A stretch of DNA of 64,000 bases from Trinickia violacea (GCF_005280735.1 NZ_CP040078.1:3472001-3536000); one strand, 5' to 3'. Counted from the stretch's first letter, positions 49,323-58,046 are shown. The notes: generated by a model not told the origin, from the letters alone. A program made the numbers and translations.

Positions 49323-50372
49323 CTATGAGCTTGGCACCGGCGCGGAGGCATCGAGCAGACCTTGCTCACGCAACTCGGACCACAGCGTCGGCGGAATCGG
49401 CCGCGAGAACGACGCGACGTTTTCGCGTAATTCGTCCGCGCTGCGCGCGCCGGTCAGCACGGTCGCGACCGCCGGATGCGCGTAAGGAAACTGCAATGCA
49501 GCCGCCGCGATCGGCACGTTGTGTGCCTTGCAGACACGCTCGATACGCGCCACGCGATCGATGATGTCAGGCGGCGCCGCGCCGTAGTTGAACTTGAGAT
49601 CGCCTTCGACGCCGCGCGCGAGGATGCCCGAATTGAACGCGCCGCCAAGCAGGATGCTGACGCCGCGCTTTTCGCAAGCGGGCAGCAGATCGGCGAGCGT
49701 CGTTTGCTCGAGCAGCGTGTAGCGGCCGGCAAGCAACGCGCAGTCGATGTCGAACGCATCCATCGCTTCGAGGATCGCCGCGCCTTCGTTCACGCCGAGT
49801 CCGACCGCTTTCACCGCGCCCGATCCGCGCAATTCGTCCAGCGCCCGGAAACCGCCACCCTGCATCAATTGATTCCAGTAATGCGCGTTGCGCTCGCCAT
49901 GCGTCACGCGGCCGATGTCGTGGATCAGCAGGATGTCGATTTCGACGATGCCGAGCCGCTGCTGGCTGTCTTCGAACGAACGCAGGATGCCGTCGTAGGT
50001 GTAGTCGTAGATCGCTTCGAACGGCAGCGGGTTTTGCCAGCCTTCGGGGTTGTGCGCGGCGTCAAAGGGCGTCTTGCGCGGCACGAAGCGCCTTCCGACT
50101 TTCGTCGACAGCACGTATTGGTCACGTGGATAGTGCCGCAGCGCATGGCCGAGCCGATGCTCGGCGAGCGTATTGCCGTAGTGCGGCGCGGTATCGAAAT
50201 AGCGAACGCCCGCGCGCCACGCGGCGTCGATCGTCGCGTGCGCGTCGTCGTCGGACAAATCGCGATACAGCCCGCCAAGCGGCGCCGTGCCGAGCGACAG
50301 CCCCGTGACTGCGAGGTCGCGCACGCCGATTTTGCGGCGTTGCGTCACGTTCGATTGAACGGCATCGGTCAT
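49323..50372 (-). CDS. Aldo/keto reductase, probable L-fucose 1-dehydrogenase
   Basis: The 349 residues start at the ATG at 50372 (MTDAVQSNVTQRRKIG). The aldo/keto reductase tetrad is in GVRYFDTAPHYGNTLAEHRLG (Asp, Tyr), VLSTKVGRRF (Lys) and IDILLIHDIGRVTHG (His). LGTAPLGGLYRDLSDDDA matches the L-fucose/D-threo-aldose dehydrogenase subgroup. It oxidises the sugar C1 to a lactone with NAD(P)+. It lies 17 bases after the large UxaA gene and 15 before the lactonase gene. Its substrate could also be D-arabinose or L-galactose. Confidence 0.86.
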   Translation of the reverse strand: MTDAVQSNVTQRRKIGVRDLAVTGLSLGTAPLGGLYRDLSDDDAHATIDAAWRAGVRYFDTAPHYGNTLAEHRLGHALRHYPRDQYVLSTKVGRRFVPRKTPFDAAHNPEGWQNPLPFEAIYDYTYDGILRSFEDSQQRLGIVEIDILLIHDIGRVTHGERNAHYWNQLMQGGGFRALDELRGSGAVKAVGLGVNEGAAILEAMDAFDIDCALLAGRYTLLEQTTLADLLPACEKRGVSILLGGAFNSGILARGVEGDLKFNYGAAPPDIIDRVARIERVCKAHNVPIAAAALQFPYAHPAVATVLTGARSADELRENVASFSRPIPPTLWSELREQGLLDASAPVPSS

Positions 50373-50389
50373 GGACAAAGTCTCCGCGT

Positions 50390-51721
50390 TCAATGCGATG
50401 TTATCTCCACGACGCGCTGCGCGTGCGCCGCCGCGCTCGACGGCAGGCACGCCGGTCCGACCGGCTCGAACGACTTGTAGGTGAGGATGAATTCCTGGTG
50501 GCCGAGCGCTTCCGATTTCGACGCGCCGCCCGCCGCCACCGCAAGCGTCTGGTCGAACACTTCGCGGCCGACTTCGTCGAGCGTCGCGCGGCCTTCGAGA
50601 ATGCGGCCCGCGTCGACATCCATGTCGCCCGACAAGTTGCGGTACGTCGCCGGATTCGCGCACACCTTGATGACGGGCGAGATCGCCGAGCCCACCACCG
50701 AGCCGCGCCCCGTCGTAAACAGAATCAGATGCGCGCCGCACGCGATCAGCTCGCCGATCTCGGCGTTGTCGCTAATGTTCGGAAAGCCGAAGCGCGGCTC
50801 GCCGTCGGGGACGACGTCGAGCAGATAGAGGCCGCCCGTCGGCGGCACGTCGCCGGGTTTCACGATGCCGACGATCGGCGACGCCCCGCTCTTCGCATAC
50901 GCGCCGAGCGATTTTTCCTCCTGCGTCGTGAGCCCGCCGTCCGCGTTGCCGACCGCGAAGCTGCCGTGGCCGAGGATCGAGTAATAGCGCGCCGCCTTGC
51001 TCACGCATTGCACGATCGCATCGCCCAAATCGGGCCGCGCCGCGCGGCTCTTCATGTGGTATTCGCAGCCGACCAGTTCGCCCGTTTCCTCGAAGATGCA
51101 GGTCGCGCCCGCGTCGATTAGATGATCGAACGCGCGGCCAACGGCCGGGTTGGCGGTGATGCCGCTCGTGCCGTCCGAGCCGCCGCAGATCGTGCCGATC
51201 ACGAGCTCGCCGAGCGCCATCGGCACCTTCTCCTGCGCGGCCAGCTGCACGCGCGCCTTCTTCACCCAATCGACGCCGTATTGAATCGTGCTGCGCGTGC
51301 CGCCCTTCTCCTGAATCGTCAGCACCTCGACCGGCCGGCCGCTTTCGCGCACGACGTCGGCCAGATAGTGCTTGTTCATGCTCTCGCAGCCGAGCGACAC
51401 GAACAGCACTGCGCCGACGTTCGGATGCGTCGTCAGCTGCTGCATCATCTTTTCCGCGTACTCGTTCGGATAACAGCCCGGAAAGCCGATCAGGTGCACC
51501 GGCGGCTCGCGTTCTGCATCCAGCGCCAGGGGATCATCGAACGCGTCGAGCGACTCGCGAAACTCGGCGACGATCTCGCGCGCGACGTGATGCGCGCATT
51601 CGACTAGATACGCCACCGCAACGACATTGCGAATGCCCTTGCGGCCGTCGCCGCGCAAGTAGCCGCGCAGCGCGGGCTGCACCGAGTTGGCGTTCGTTGG
51701 AGCTTGAGTAGAAGCAGTCAT
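50390..51721 (-). CDS. UxaA-family sugar-acid dehydratase, large (catalytic) subunit
   Basis: The 443 residues are the large domain of the altronate/galactarate dehydratase family. Evidence is LRGYLRGDGRKGIRNVVAVAYLVECAHHV, IGFPGCYPNEYAEKMM, VLFVSLGCESMN, the characteristic GTICGGSDGTSGITANPAVG, EETGELVGCEYHM and the C-terminal LILFTTGRGSVVGSAISPVIKVCANP. Conserved cysteines suggest an iron centre. With the small SAF-domain gene at 51774 it would form a two-part enzyme. By position it should dehydrate the L-fuconate-like acid to the 2-keto-3-deoxy acid. Many L-fucose routes use an unrelated enolase-superfamily dehydratase here. Confidence 0.9.
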   Translation of the reverse strand: MTASTQAPTNANSVQPALRGYLRGDGRKGIRNVVAVAYLVECAHHVAREIVAEFRESLDAFDDPLALDAEREPPVHLIGFPGCYPNEYAEKMMQQLTTHPNVGAVLFVSLGCESMNKHYLADVVRESGRPVEVLTIQEKGGTRSTIQYGVDWVKKARVQLAAQEKVPMALGELVIGTICGGSDGTSGITANPAVGRAFDHLIDAGATCIFEETGELVGCEYHMKSRAARPDLGDAIVQCVSKAARYYSILGHGSFAVGNADGGLTTQEEKSLGAYAKSGASPIVGIVKPGDVPPTGGLYLLDVVPDGEPRFGFPNISDNAEIGELIACGAHLILFTTGRGSVVGSAISPVIKVCANPATYRNLSGDMDVDAGRILEGRATLDEVGREVFDQTLAVAAGGASKSEALGHQEFILTYKSFEPVGPACLPSSAAAHAQRVVEITSH

Positions 51722-51773
51722 GTTGTTTCCTGAAACAGCGACAGCATCAGCGGCCGAGTGAAACGCGCGGCAG

Positions 51774-52103
51774 TCAGTGATGCACGAATTCGTGGCCTGC
51801 GTCGTGCGTATAAGTCGGCAGGTAGTCGCTTTCGACGTTGTGGGTGTGCAGGTGCTCGCCGCGTTCGACGCGCACCGTCACGTGACCGATCACCGCGCCG
51901 TAGCGCAGCACCTTGGCGTCCTTCTCGATCGGATGGCGCGCGACTTTGTGGCCGAGTTCGATCGTCTTGGCGAGCGTCACATGCTCGCCTTCGATGTCGA
52001 TCGCCTCGCCCGCTTCGAGCCGCGCCGCTGCGATCAGGCAGTTATCGCCCGGATTCAGCAGGATCAGCCGCACATCGGTATGGAGTTGACGTTCACTGCT
52101 CAA
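51774..52103 (-). CDS. UxaA-family dehydratase, small SAF-domain subunit
   Basis: The 109 residues correspond to the N-terminal SAF domain of full-length UxaA. LILLNPGDNCLIAAARLEAGEAI, VTLAKTIELGHKVARHPIEKDAKVLRYGAVIGHVTVRVERGEHLHTHNVES is the family pattern with the conserved GHK and HTHN motifs. It precedes the large-subunit gene by 52 bases, so the dehydratase is split into two polypeptides. It follows the permease gene by 52 bases. Confidence 0.9.
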   Translation of the reverse strand: MSSERQLHTDVRLILLNPGDNCLIAAARLEAGEAIDIEGEHVTLAKTIELGHKVARHPIEKDAKVLRYGAVIGHVTVRVERGEHLHTHNVESDYLPTYTHDAGHEFVHH

Positions 52104-52155
52104 GAAAGCCTCCCAGGTTGCCTTGGCCTGTCCATGTGAAGAACAGGCCCTCGTT

Positions 52156-53187
52156 CTAGTTCTGTCCTTCGCCGCCCGCGATGCGCGCCACCATCAGCGA
52201 GCCGAGGATGATTGCGCCGTAGATCGCCTGAATCCAGAACGACGGCACTTGCGCGAGCGTCAAGAGGTTCTGCACGACGCCGAGCAGCAGCACGCCCGTC
52301 AGCGCGCCGAGCATCGTGCCCTTGCCGCCGTCGAGCGAAATGCCGCCGATCACCGCCGCGGCGAACACCGTGAAGATCATCCCGTTGCCCTGGTTCGCGT
52401 TGATCGCGCCGACGTAGCCCGTCACGATCAGCCCGCCGAGCGCGGCCAGCACGCTGCCGAGCACGAACACGCCCCACCTGATGCGCTCGACGCGAATCCC
52501 CGCGGCGCGTGCGGCCTGCGGGTTGCCGCCGATCGCGTAGAGCGCGCGGCCGAGCCGGTGATAGCGCAGCATGAACGCGGCGATCGCGAACGCCACCGCC
52601 GCGAGCCACACCGACACCGGCAGGCCGAGCACGATCGTCGTCGCGAGCGCGAAGAATGCGGGCGGCATGTCGAACAGCGTGCCGCCCTTGGTTGCGCCCA
52701 CCAGCATCCCGCGCAGCACGATCAGCATCGCGAGCGTGACGATGAACGCGTTCAACTGCAGCCGGACGACCAGAAAGCCGTTGATGAAACCGATCAGCGC
52801 GCCGACCGCGAGAATCGCGATCAGCCCTGCAAACGTGGGCCATTCCGATCCGAATCCGGCGGACGCTGCCGGCATCACGAGCATCGCGCCGATCGCAGGC
52901 GCGATGCCGACCGTCGATTCGAGCGACAAATCGAACTTGCCCGTGAGCACGATCAGCGATTCGGCGAGCACGACGAGCGCGAGCGCCGCCGAGGCGCCGA
53001 GAATGCTGATCAGATTCGCCTTCGTCAGAAAACTCGGGCTCACGAATGCGCCGATCACGAGCAGCAGCACGAGCGCCGGCACGAGCGCCAAGTCGCGCAA
53101 GCGCGCGATCTCGATGCGCGGTGCGCGGCCGCGCGCGGCACCCAACGTCTGGCCCGCAACCAACGCGGGGGTCACACTATTCTTCAT
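52156..53187 (-). CDS. Sugar ABC transporter permease (RbsC family)
   Basis: A 343-residue inner-membrane protein with about nine hydrophobic segments. The RbsC-type stretch FGNLISILGASAALALVVLAESLIVLTGKFDLSLESTVGIAPAIGA is recognisable (here NLISILGAS...), as are IGFINGFLVVRLQLNAFIVTLAMLIVLRG and VIGGISLDGGKGTMLGALTGVLLLG near the end. It forms the translocation path for the operon's sugar. Its start overlaps the end of the ATPase gene by 11 bases. Confidence 0.93.
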   Translation of the reverse strand: MKNSVTPALVAGQTLGAARGRAPRIEIARLRDLALVPALVLLLVIGAFVSPSFLTKANLISILGASAALALVVLAESLIVLTGKFDLSLESTVGIAPAIGAMLVMPAASAGFGSEWPTFAGLIAILAVGALIGFINGFLVVRLQLNAFIVTLAMLIVLRGMLVGATKGGTLFDMPPAFFALATTIVLGLPVSVWLAAVAFAIAAFMLRYHRLGRALYAIGGNPQAARAAGIRVERIRWGVFVLGSVLAALGGLIVTGYVGAINANQGNGMIFTVFAAAVIGGISLDGGKGTMLGALTGVLLLGVVQNLLTLAQVPSFWIQAIYGAIILGSLMVARIAGGEGQN

Positions 53188-54724
53188 GGAGACTGACTCC
53201 TTCGACGGATGCGATCAGGTCGTTGTCTTGCCAACCCGCAGGGAATTCGGCGGCGACGCGTCCGCGGAACATCACGAGGACGCGATCGCAGGTACGCAAG
53301 TCGTCGAGCTCGCCGGACACGACGAGCACCGCCTTGCCCTCGTCGCGCACGCGATCGACGACCGACAGCAGCGCTTCTTTCGATTTGACGTCGACGCCGG
53401 CGGTCGGGTCGATGAGCACCAGCACGTTCGGATCGTTCGCGAGCGCGCGCGCCATCACGACCTTCTGCTGATTGCCGCCTGAAAGACCCGACACGACCTG
53501 CTCGGGCCCTTGCGCGACGATGCCGAGCGACTCGATCGCGCTACGGCCGAACGCGTGCTTTTTCGCAGGCGGCACGATGCCGAACTTGCCCATGAGACGC
53601 GCAATCGTCATCGACGCGTTCTCCGCGATCGATTGCGTCAACACGAGCCCTTCGTGATGGCGATCCTTCGGCACGCAGCCGACGCCGCGTGCGAGCGCCG
53701 CGGGCACGTTGCCGGGCGGCAGCGCGTCGCCGCCGACGCGGATCTCGCCGCGCTGCTGGGCGCGCAGGCCCGCGATCGCTTCGGCGACGCTCGTGCGCCC
53801 GCTGCTCGTCGCCCCCGTGAGACCGACGACTTCGCCACGGTTCACGTTGAACGACACGTCTTCGTAATCGTGGCCGTGGAGCTTCGAGACTTCCAGCGCG
53901 ACCGGCGTATCGGCGGCCAGCGCCGCGCGCGACGCCGCATCGGTGACGGCCAGCCCGCCGCGCTCGCCCGTCATCGCTTCGATCAGCTTGTCGCGCGGCA
54001 TGGCGCTGACCGGCGCGCTGACGATGTGCCGCGCGTCGCGCAGCACGGTCACCGCCTGGCAGATGTCATAGACCTCTTGCAGATGATGCGAGATGAAGAG
54101 AAACGTCACGCCCTCGGCCTGCAGCTCGCGAATGCGCGTGAAGAGCCGCTTGATTTCGTCGCCGTCGAGCTGGGCGGTGGGCTCGTCGAGGATGATGAAA
54201 CGCGCGCCGTACGACAGCGCCCGCGCGATCTCGACAAGCTGCCGCGCCTCCACCGTGAGATCGCCCGCGCGCGCGTCCTCGCGCACGTCGATCTTCCAGT
54301 GGTGGAGCAGCGCACGCGCATCGCGGCGCATCCCCTTCCAGTCGATGACGCCGCGGATGACGCCGCGCCGCGACGGCTGCCGGTTGACGAACAGATTCTC
54401 CGCGACGGTCAAGTCGCGGATGATCGTCGAATGCTGATAGACACACGCGACGCGCTCACGCCACGCGTCGCGATCCGCGATCGGCGGCGCGGCGACGCCG
54501 CCGAAGCGCACCTCGCCGACATCGGGCTTGCGCAGGCCGGTGAGGATCGACACCAGCGTCGACTTGCCCGCCCCGTTGCGCCCGACGAGCGCATGCGACT
54601 CGCCCGGCATCACGCGCAGGCTCACGTCCTGCAGCGCGGCCGTCGAGCCGAAGCGCTTCGTCACGTTCAGCGCTTCGACCACCGGCGGGCGTTCCTGCTC
54701 GGCTGGTGTCGTCGGCACGCTCAT
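53177..54724 (-). CDS. Sugar ABC transporter ATPase (RbsA/XylG type, two domains)
   Basis: The 515 residues hold two fused ATPase domains. Domain 1 has Walker A GRNGAGKST and Walker B IILDEPTAQLD with a degenerate signature (LTVEARQLVEIARAL). Domain 2 has a divergent Walker A (GATSSGRTS), signature LSGGNQQKVVMARAL and Walker B VLVLIDPTAGVD. This asymmetry is normal for the family. The ATG at 54724 overlaps the binding-protein stop (ATGA). The upstream in-frame start at 54742 lies inside that gene and is unlikely. Confidence 0.94.
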   Translation of the reverse strand: MSVPTTPAEQERPPVVEALNVTKRFGSTAALQDVSLRVMPGESHALVGRNGAGKSTLVSILTGLRKPDVGEVRFGGVAAPPIADRDAWRERVACVYQHSTIIRDLTVAENLFVNRQPSRRGVIRGVIDWKGMRRDARALLHHWKIDVREDARAGDLTVEARQLVEIARALSYGARFIILDEPTAQLDGDEIKRLFTRIRELQAEGVTFLFISHHLQEVYDICQAVTVLRDARHIVSAPVSAMPRDKLIEAMTGERGGLAVTDAASRAALAADTPVALEVSKLHGHDYEDVSFNVNRGEVVGLTGATSSGRTSVAEAIAGLRAQQRGEIRVGGDALPPGNVPAALARGVGCVPKDRHHEGLVLTQSIAENASMTIARLMGKFGIVPPAKKHAFGRSAIESLGIVAQGPEQVVSGLSGGNQQKVVMARALANDPNVLVLIDPTAGVDVKSKEALLSVVDRVRDEGKAVLVVSGELDDLRTCDRVLVMFRGRVAAEFPAGWQDNDLIASVEGVSLHEE

Positions 54725-55770
54725 TTGACCGTGTTGCCCCACAGGTTCTTGTCGTCGACGTTCGCCTTCGTCACGAGCGGCGCGGGCAATTGATCCTCGA
54801 GCACGCCCGGCTGCAGCTGAACGATGTTGCTGCCGTGATCGGTCGGGCCCGGCTTGAAGGTCTTGCCCGCGAGCGTCGCCTGGATGTAGTAGAGGCCGTA
54901 CTTCGCGTACAGGTCGGCCGGCTGCGAAACCGTCGCGTCGATCTCACCCTTGCGGATCGCTTCGAACTCTTGCGGGATGCCGTCGTTGCTGACGATCACG
55001 ATGTGCTTCGGATCGCCTGCCGGGACCAGCAGCTGCTTGCGGCGCAGCGTCTGCAGCGTCGGCGAGAGATACACGCCGCCCGCCTGCATATAGATCGCTT
55101 TGACGTCGGGGTTCGCGGTGAGCAGGCTGTCGAGCGCGGTGGCCGCCACGTCGCCCTTCCAGCTCGCCGGGATTTCGAGCAGCGACAGGTTCGGGTACTG
55201 CTTGAGGCACGAGCGGAACGCTTCGGAGCGGTCGCGGCCGTTCACCGACGCGAGGTCGCCCATGATCTGCACGACCTTGCCCGCTTTCACGTGCTCGCCG
55301 ATGTACTTGCACGCCTGCTCGCCGTACGCGCGGTTGTCGGCTCGCACGACCATCGCGACCTTGCCTTGCGTCGGCGCGACGTCGACGGCCACCACCGGCA
55401 CGTTCTTCACCGCGGCGGCATCGAGCGCGCGGCTAATCGCCGCCGAATCGAGCGGCCCGACCACGATGCCCTTGGCACCGAGGTTGAGCAGATTGTTCAT
55501 GTCGGTGATCTGCTGGGCCGGATCGCCGTTCGAATTGACGGGTGCGAGCACGGGAATGCCCATCTGCTTCGCGTACTGCGTCAGATAGTTGTTGTACGAC
55601 TGCCAGAACGGCGACGTGAGAAGCGGCAAGCCCAGACCGACCTTGCCGGTTTCGGCGGCGCGCGCCGGGCCGTTCAAGGCAAGGGCGGCCACGCAAGCCG
55701 CGCCGGCGGTCAGCGTGAGCATGCCCCGAATAAAGCGACGGGCCGCACGCGGCCCTTGGATGAACGTCAT
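54721..55770 (-). CDS. Periplasmic sugar-binding protein of the ABC importer
   Basis: The 349 residues have a signal peptide (twin-Arg-like RAARRFIRG, then MLTLTAGAACVAALALNGPARA, cleavage near ARA-A). The mature domain is a type-1 periplasmic sugar-binding fold: VGLGLPLLTSPFWQSYNNYLTQYA, NSNGDPAQQITDMNNLL, GIVVGPLDSAAISRALDAA, VVAVDVAPTQGKVAMVVRADN, IVIVSNDGIPQEFEAI. It is first in the operon and divergent from the IclR gene, with a 244-base control region between them. Confidence 0.93.
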   Translation of the reverse strand: MTFIQGPRAARRFIRGMLTLTAGAACVAALALNGPARAAETGKVGLGLPLLTSPFWQSYNNYLTQYAKQMGIPVLAPVNSNGDPAQQITDMNNLLNLGAKGIVVGPLDSAAISRALDAAAVKNVPVVAVDVAPTQGKVAMVVRADNRAYGEQACKYIGEHVKAGKVVQIMGDLASVNGRDRSEAFRSCLKQYPNLSLLEIPASWKGDVAATALDSLLTANPDVKAIYMQAGGVYLSPTLQTLRRKQLLVPAGDPKHIVIVSNDGIPQEFEAIRKGEIDATVSQPADLYAKYGLYYIQATLAGKTFKPGPTDHGSNIVQLQPGVLEDQLPAPLVTKANVDDKNLWGNTVK

Positions 55771-55841
55771 GCTTTGTCTCCTGATTGCGTTGTTGAACTG
55801 CCTGTAAGACTGTCCCGCGCTTTTTTGTTGTGGAACGCTAT

Positions 55842-55874
55842 TTCATTCATCAGTGAACGTATTATTCATATACG
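55842..55874. promoter_or_regulatory. Candidate IclR operator/promoter region
   Basis: In an AT-rich patch of the divergent gap, TTCA/TGAA arms (55842-55845, 55854-55857) and CGTAT/ATACG arms (55858-55862, 55870-55874) lie back to back. They stand 72-104 bases upstream of the binding-protein gene. Position and symmetry suit an IclR-family site; this is inference. Confidence 0.4.
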
Positions 55875-56014
55875 GACTTTTTGAAGTCAAGGATGAGCAG
55901 CGCACAAAGGCATTCGTGTTTTCCCTAGCGCCTCGAGGGCCGGCATGCCCGTACGCTCACTCGTGCCCGCAGGGAAAAGCAAAATGAAAAACTTCGGAGG
56001 AGAGCCCGATCACC

Positions 56015-56812
56015 ATGGAACCGGTCACCAAAGAGCCAGAAGAGAAGGACGACGCCGACCGCTACCGCGCCCCCGCGCTCGACAAGGGGCTCGACATCCT
56101 CGAGCTGCTCGCCGAGCAGAAAGAGGGGCTGACGCGCGCCGAGATCACGAAGCGGCTCGGGCGCAACGCGAGCGAGATGTATCGGATGCTCGAGCGGCTC
56201 GTCGCTCGCCAATATGTGGTGCGCTCGGCGGCAGGCGATCGCTATTCGCTGAGCTTGAAGCTGTTCGCACTCGCGCATCGGCATCCGCCGACGAACCGGC
56301 TGATCGCGGAAGCGCTGCCGCTGATGCAGCGCTTCGCGGACGAGGCGGAGCAATCGTGTCATCTGGCTGTCTACGATCGCGGCAATCTGCTCGTGGTCGC
56401 GCAGGTGGACGGGCCGGGCACGTGGGGGATGTCGGTGCGGCTCGGGTCGCGGGTCGGGTTGATCGATACCGGGTCGGGGCGCGTGATGCTCGCGTTTCAG
56501 ACGCGAGAGCATCGCGCGCATATGCTCGCCGAACATACGAAGGTCAAGGGTGAAGTGACGATCGATGTCGAGGAGTTGGAGAAGGTCTGCGAACGCGTTC
56601 GCGCCGACGGGCATTCGCAGAAGGACAGTCAGCAGATTTTCGGCGTGACGGACGTGACGTTTCCGATTCTCGGGCCATCGGGGCATGCGCTGGCGGCGCT
56701 GACGTGCCCGTATTTGCGGCGGATCGATGAGTATGTGGCGCCGTCGATCGAGGCGGTGACGGGGATGTTGAGCGAGACGGTGAAAGGGCTTTCGGTGTTG
56801 GGGGAGGAATAG
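56015..56812 (+). CDS. IclR-family transcriptional regulator
   Basis: The protein has 265 residues. The winged helix is APALDKGLDILELLAEQKEGLTRAEITKRLGRNASEMYRMLERLVARQYV (about 19-68). The effector domain includes SCHLAVYDRGNLLVVAQVDGPG, IDTGSGRVMLAF and DSQQIFGVTDVTFPILGPSGHALAALTCPYL. It is divergent from the sugar operon and most likely controls it in response to the sugar or a pathway intermediate. GGAGGAG is present but about 12 bases from the ATG, longer than ideal. Confidence 0.92.
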   Translation: MEPVTKEPEEKDDADRYRAPALDKGLDILELLAEQKEGLTRAEITKRLGRNASEMYRMLERLVARQYVVRSAAGDRYSLSLKLFALAHRHPPTNRLIAEALPLMQRFADEAEQSCHLAVYDRGNLLVVAQVDGPGTWGMSVRLGSRVGLIDTGSGRVMLAFQTREHRAHMLAEHTKVKGEVTIDVEELEKVCERVRADGHSQKDSQQIFGVTDVTFPILGPSGHALAALTCPYLRRIDEYVAPSIEAVTGMLSETVKGLSVLGEE

Positions 56813-56872
56813 GGAGGGTTCCTGTACGGCGATGCTCGCAGGCAGTACCACTTTGCAGCACCATGCCGCCCT

Positions 56873-56935
56873 ATGAAGAAGCGAGCCCATCTAAAGACCC
56901 TGGAACTCATCTTTGCGCGACGAGTGAAGCCATGA
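56873..56935 (+). pseudogene. Remnant of hicA toxin gene (20 codons)
   Basis: An ATG at 56873 opens MKKRAHLKTLELIFARRVKP and stops at a TGA that overlaps the hicB ATG (ATGA). The first 16 residues match the usual N-terminus of the HicA-type toxins paired with this HicB group (K-H-x-KTLELIFA). The last three, VKP, match their usual C-terminus as I recall it. About 60 central codons, including the dsRNA-binding core and catalytic His, are absent. This looks like an in-frame internal deletion that preserved the toxin-antitoxin junction. No clear ribosome site precedes it. The toxin cannot be active. Confidence 0.72.
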
Positions 56936-57270
56936 ACATGAACATCCTGACCATCGCCAACCATCGCGCAGTCGTCACCTACGACCCCGAGACCGACATG
57001 CTGCGCGGCGAATTCCTCGGCCTGAACGGCGGCGCCGACTTCTACGCCAGCGATATCGCCACCCTCAAGGCCGAAGGCGCACGCTCCTTGGCGGCGTTCC
57101 TCGAAGTCTGCAAGGAGAACGGCATCGACCCTATCCGCCATTTTTCCGGCAGATTCAACGCCCGCATCAATCCCGAACTTCATGCCCGCGCTGTCGAAGC
57201 CGCAGCTGCCGAAGGCATCAGCTTGAATCAACTCATCGAGCGCGCCATTGAGCATGAGGTCACGACCTAG
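56932..57270 (+). CDS. hicB: HicB-family antitoxin (orphan)
   Basis: The 112 residues start at the ATG at 56932; the longer frame to 56863 overlaps the hicA remnant. The N-terminal half is the degenerate RNase H-like HicB domain (RAVVTYDPETDMLRGEFLGLNGGADFYA, ARSLAAFLEVCKENGIDP). The C-terminal part is a ribbon-helix-helix-like DNA-binding segment (SGRFNARINPELHARAVEAAAAEGISLNQLIERAIEH). All expected parts seem intact although its toxin is gutted. Its TAG overlaps the deoR stop tail to tail (CTAG). It may survive as a stand-alone repressor or as an antidote to a homologous toxin elsewhere. Confidence 0.88.
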   Translation: MNMNILTIANHRAVVTYDPETDMLRGEFLGLNGGADFYASDIATLKAEGARSLAAFLEVCKENGIDPIRHFSGRFNARINPELHARAVEAAAAEGISLNQLIERAIEHEVTT

Positions 57271-58046
57271 GCCAAATCCCTGCGCGCAACCTCGACCGTC
57301 ACCTCCCCAAGCGCACGAAACGGCAACAGCATCGCCTCATCGGCCATCCACGACGTAATCAAGCGCCAGTCCCGTTGAATCGGCGTCCAGTGCTGCTGCC
57401 GCGCGCGGCCCAGCTTGTCGGTATCCGCGAGCACGATCACTTCCGCCGCGCGCGCGACGATGCATTCCTTGAGCCAAGCCTGCTGCGCGCTCGCCTCGCA
57501 CAACCCGAAGCCCGCAACGACGCCATCCGCGCCGAGAAACGCGCAGTCGACGGTTAACCGGCTCAACGCCAGCTCCGCGAGCGGACCGAGCGTGCTCATG
57601 CTCGATGCACGCACGTCCCCGCCGATCATCGTGAGCCGCACACCCGACGCATTGACGAGCGTGCTGACCGCGAGCAGGTTGTTCGTGACGACGTGCAGGT
57701 CCTGCCGAGTCACGAGATGCCGCGCGAGCGCCGCGCAGGTAGTGCCGCCATCGAGCAGCACCGTTTCACCATCGGCGACATGCAAAGCCGCCGCCTGCGC
57801 GATCGCTTCCTTCTGCTCGCGCTGCGTCGTCTTGCGTTCGTCGAGCGACGCCTCGGGCTCATGCACACCGACGAGCACCGTCGCGCCGCCATAAGTCCGC
57901 ACGAGGCGCCCTTCTTTGGCGAGCACCGTCAGGTCGCGCCGGATCGTTGCTTCGGAAACGCTGAGCGTCGCGCTCAACTGCTCGACGTTCGCCTCACGCG
58001 TGAGCACGAGATCGAGAATGGCGCGCTGACGGTCTGCTGCTTTCAT
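57267..58046 (-). CDS. DeoR/GlpR-family transcriptional regulator
   Basis: The 259 residues have the DeoR helix-turn-helix RQRAILDLVLTREANVEQLSATLSVSEATIRRDLTVLAKEGRLVRTYGGA (about 6-55). The sugar-phosphate-sensing domain carries VLLDGGTTCAALARHL, VVTNNLLAVSTLV, MIGGDVR, AFLGADGV and VLADTDKLGR. GGAG precedes the ATG. It is the last gene of the kdgT-dtnK-pdxA2 run (65-base gap) and should respond to a phosphorylated acid sugar made by the kinase. Confidence 0.92.
   Translation of the reverse strand: MKAADRQRAILDLVLTREANVEQLSATLSVSEATIRRDLTVLAKEGRLVRTYGGATVLVGVHEPEASLDERKTTQREQKEAIAQAAALHVADGETVLLDGGTTCAALARHLVTRQDLHVVTNNLLAVSTLVNASGVRLTMIGGDVRASSMSTLGPLAELALSRLTVDCAFLGADGVVAGFGLCEASAQQAWLKECIVARAAEVIVLADTDKLGRARQQHWTPIQRDWRLITSWMADEAMLLPFRALGEVTVEVARRDLA

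Noticed and set aside
57710..58046. DeoR gene as regulator of the IclR-side sugar operon
   Set aside because: It is on the kdgT-dtnK-pdxA2 strand in tight order, and the sugar operon already has a divergent IclR gene.
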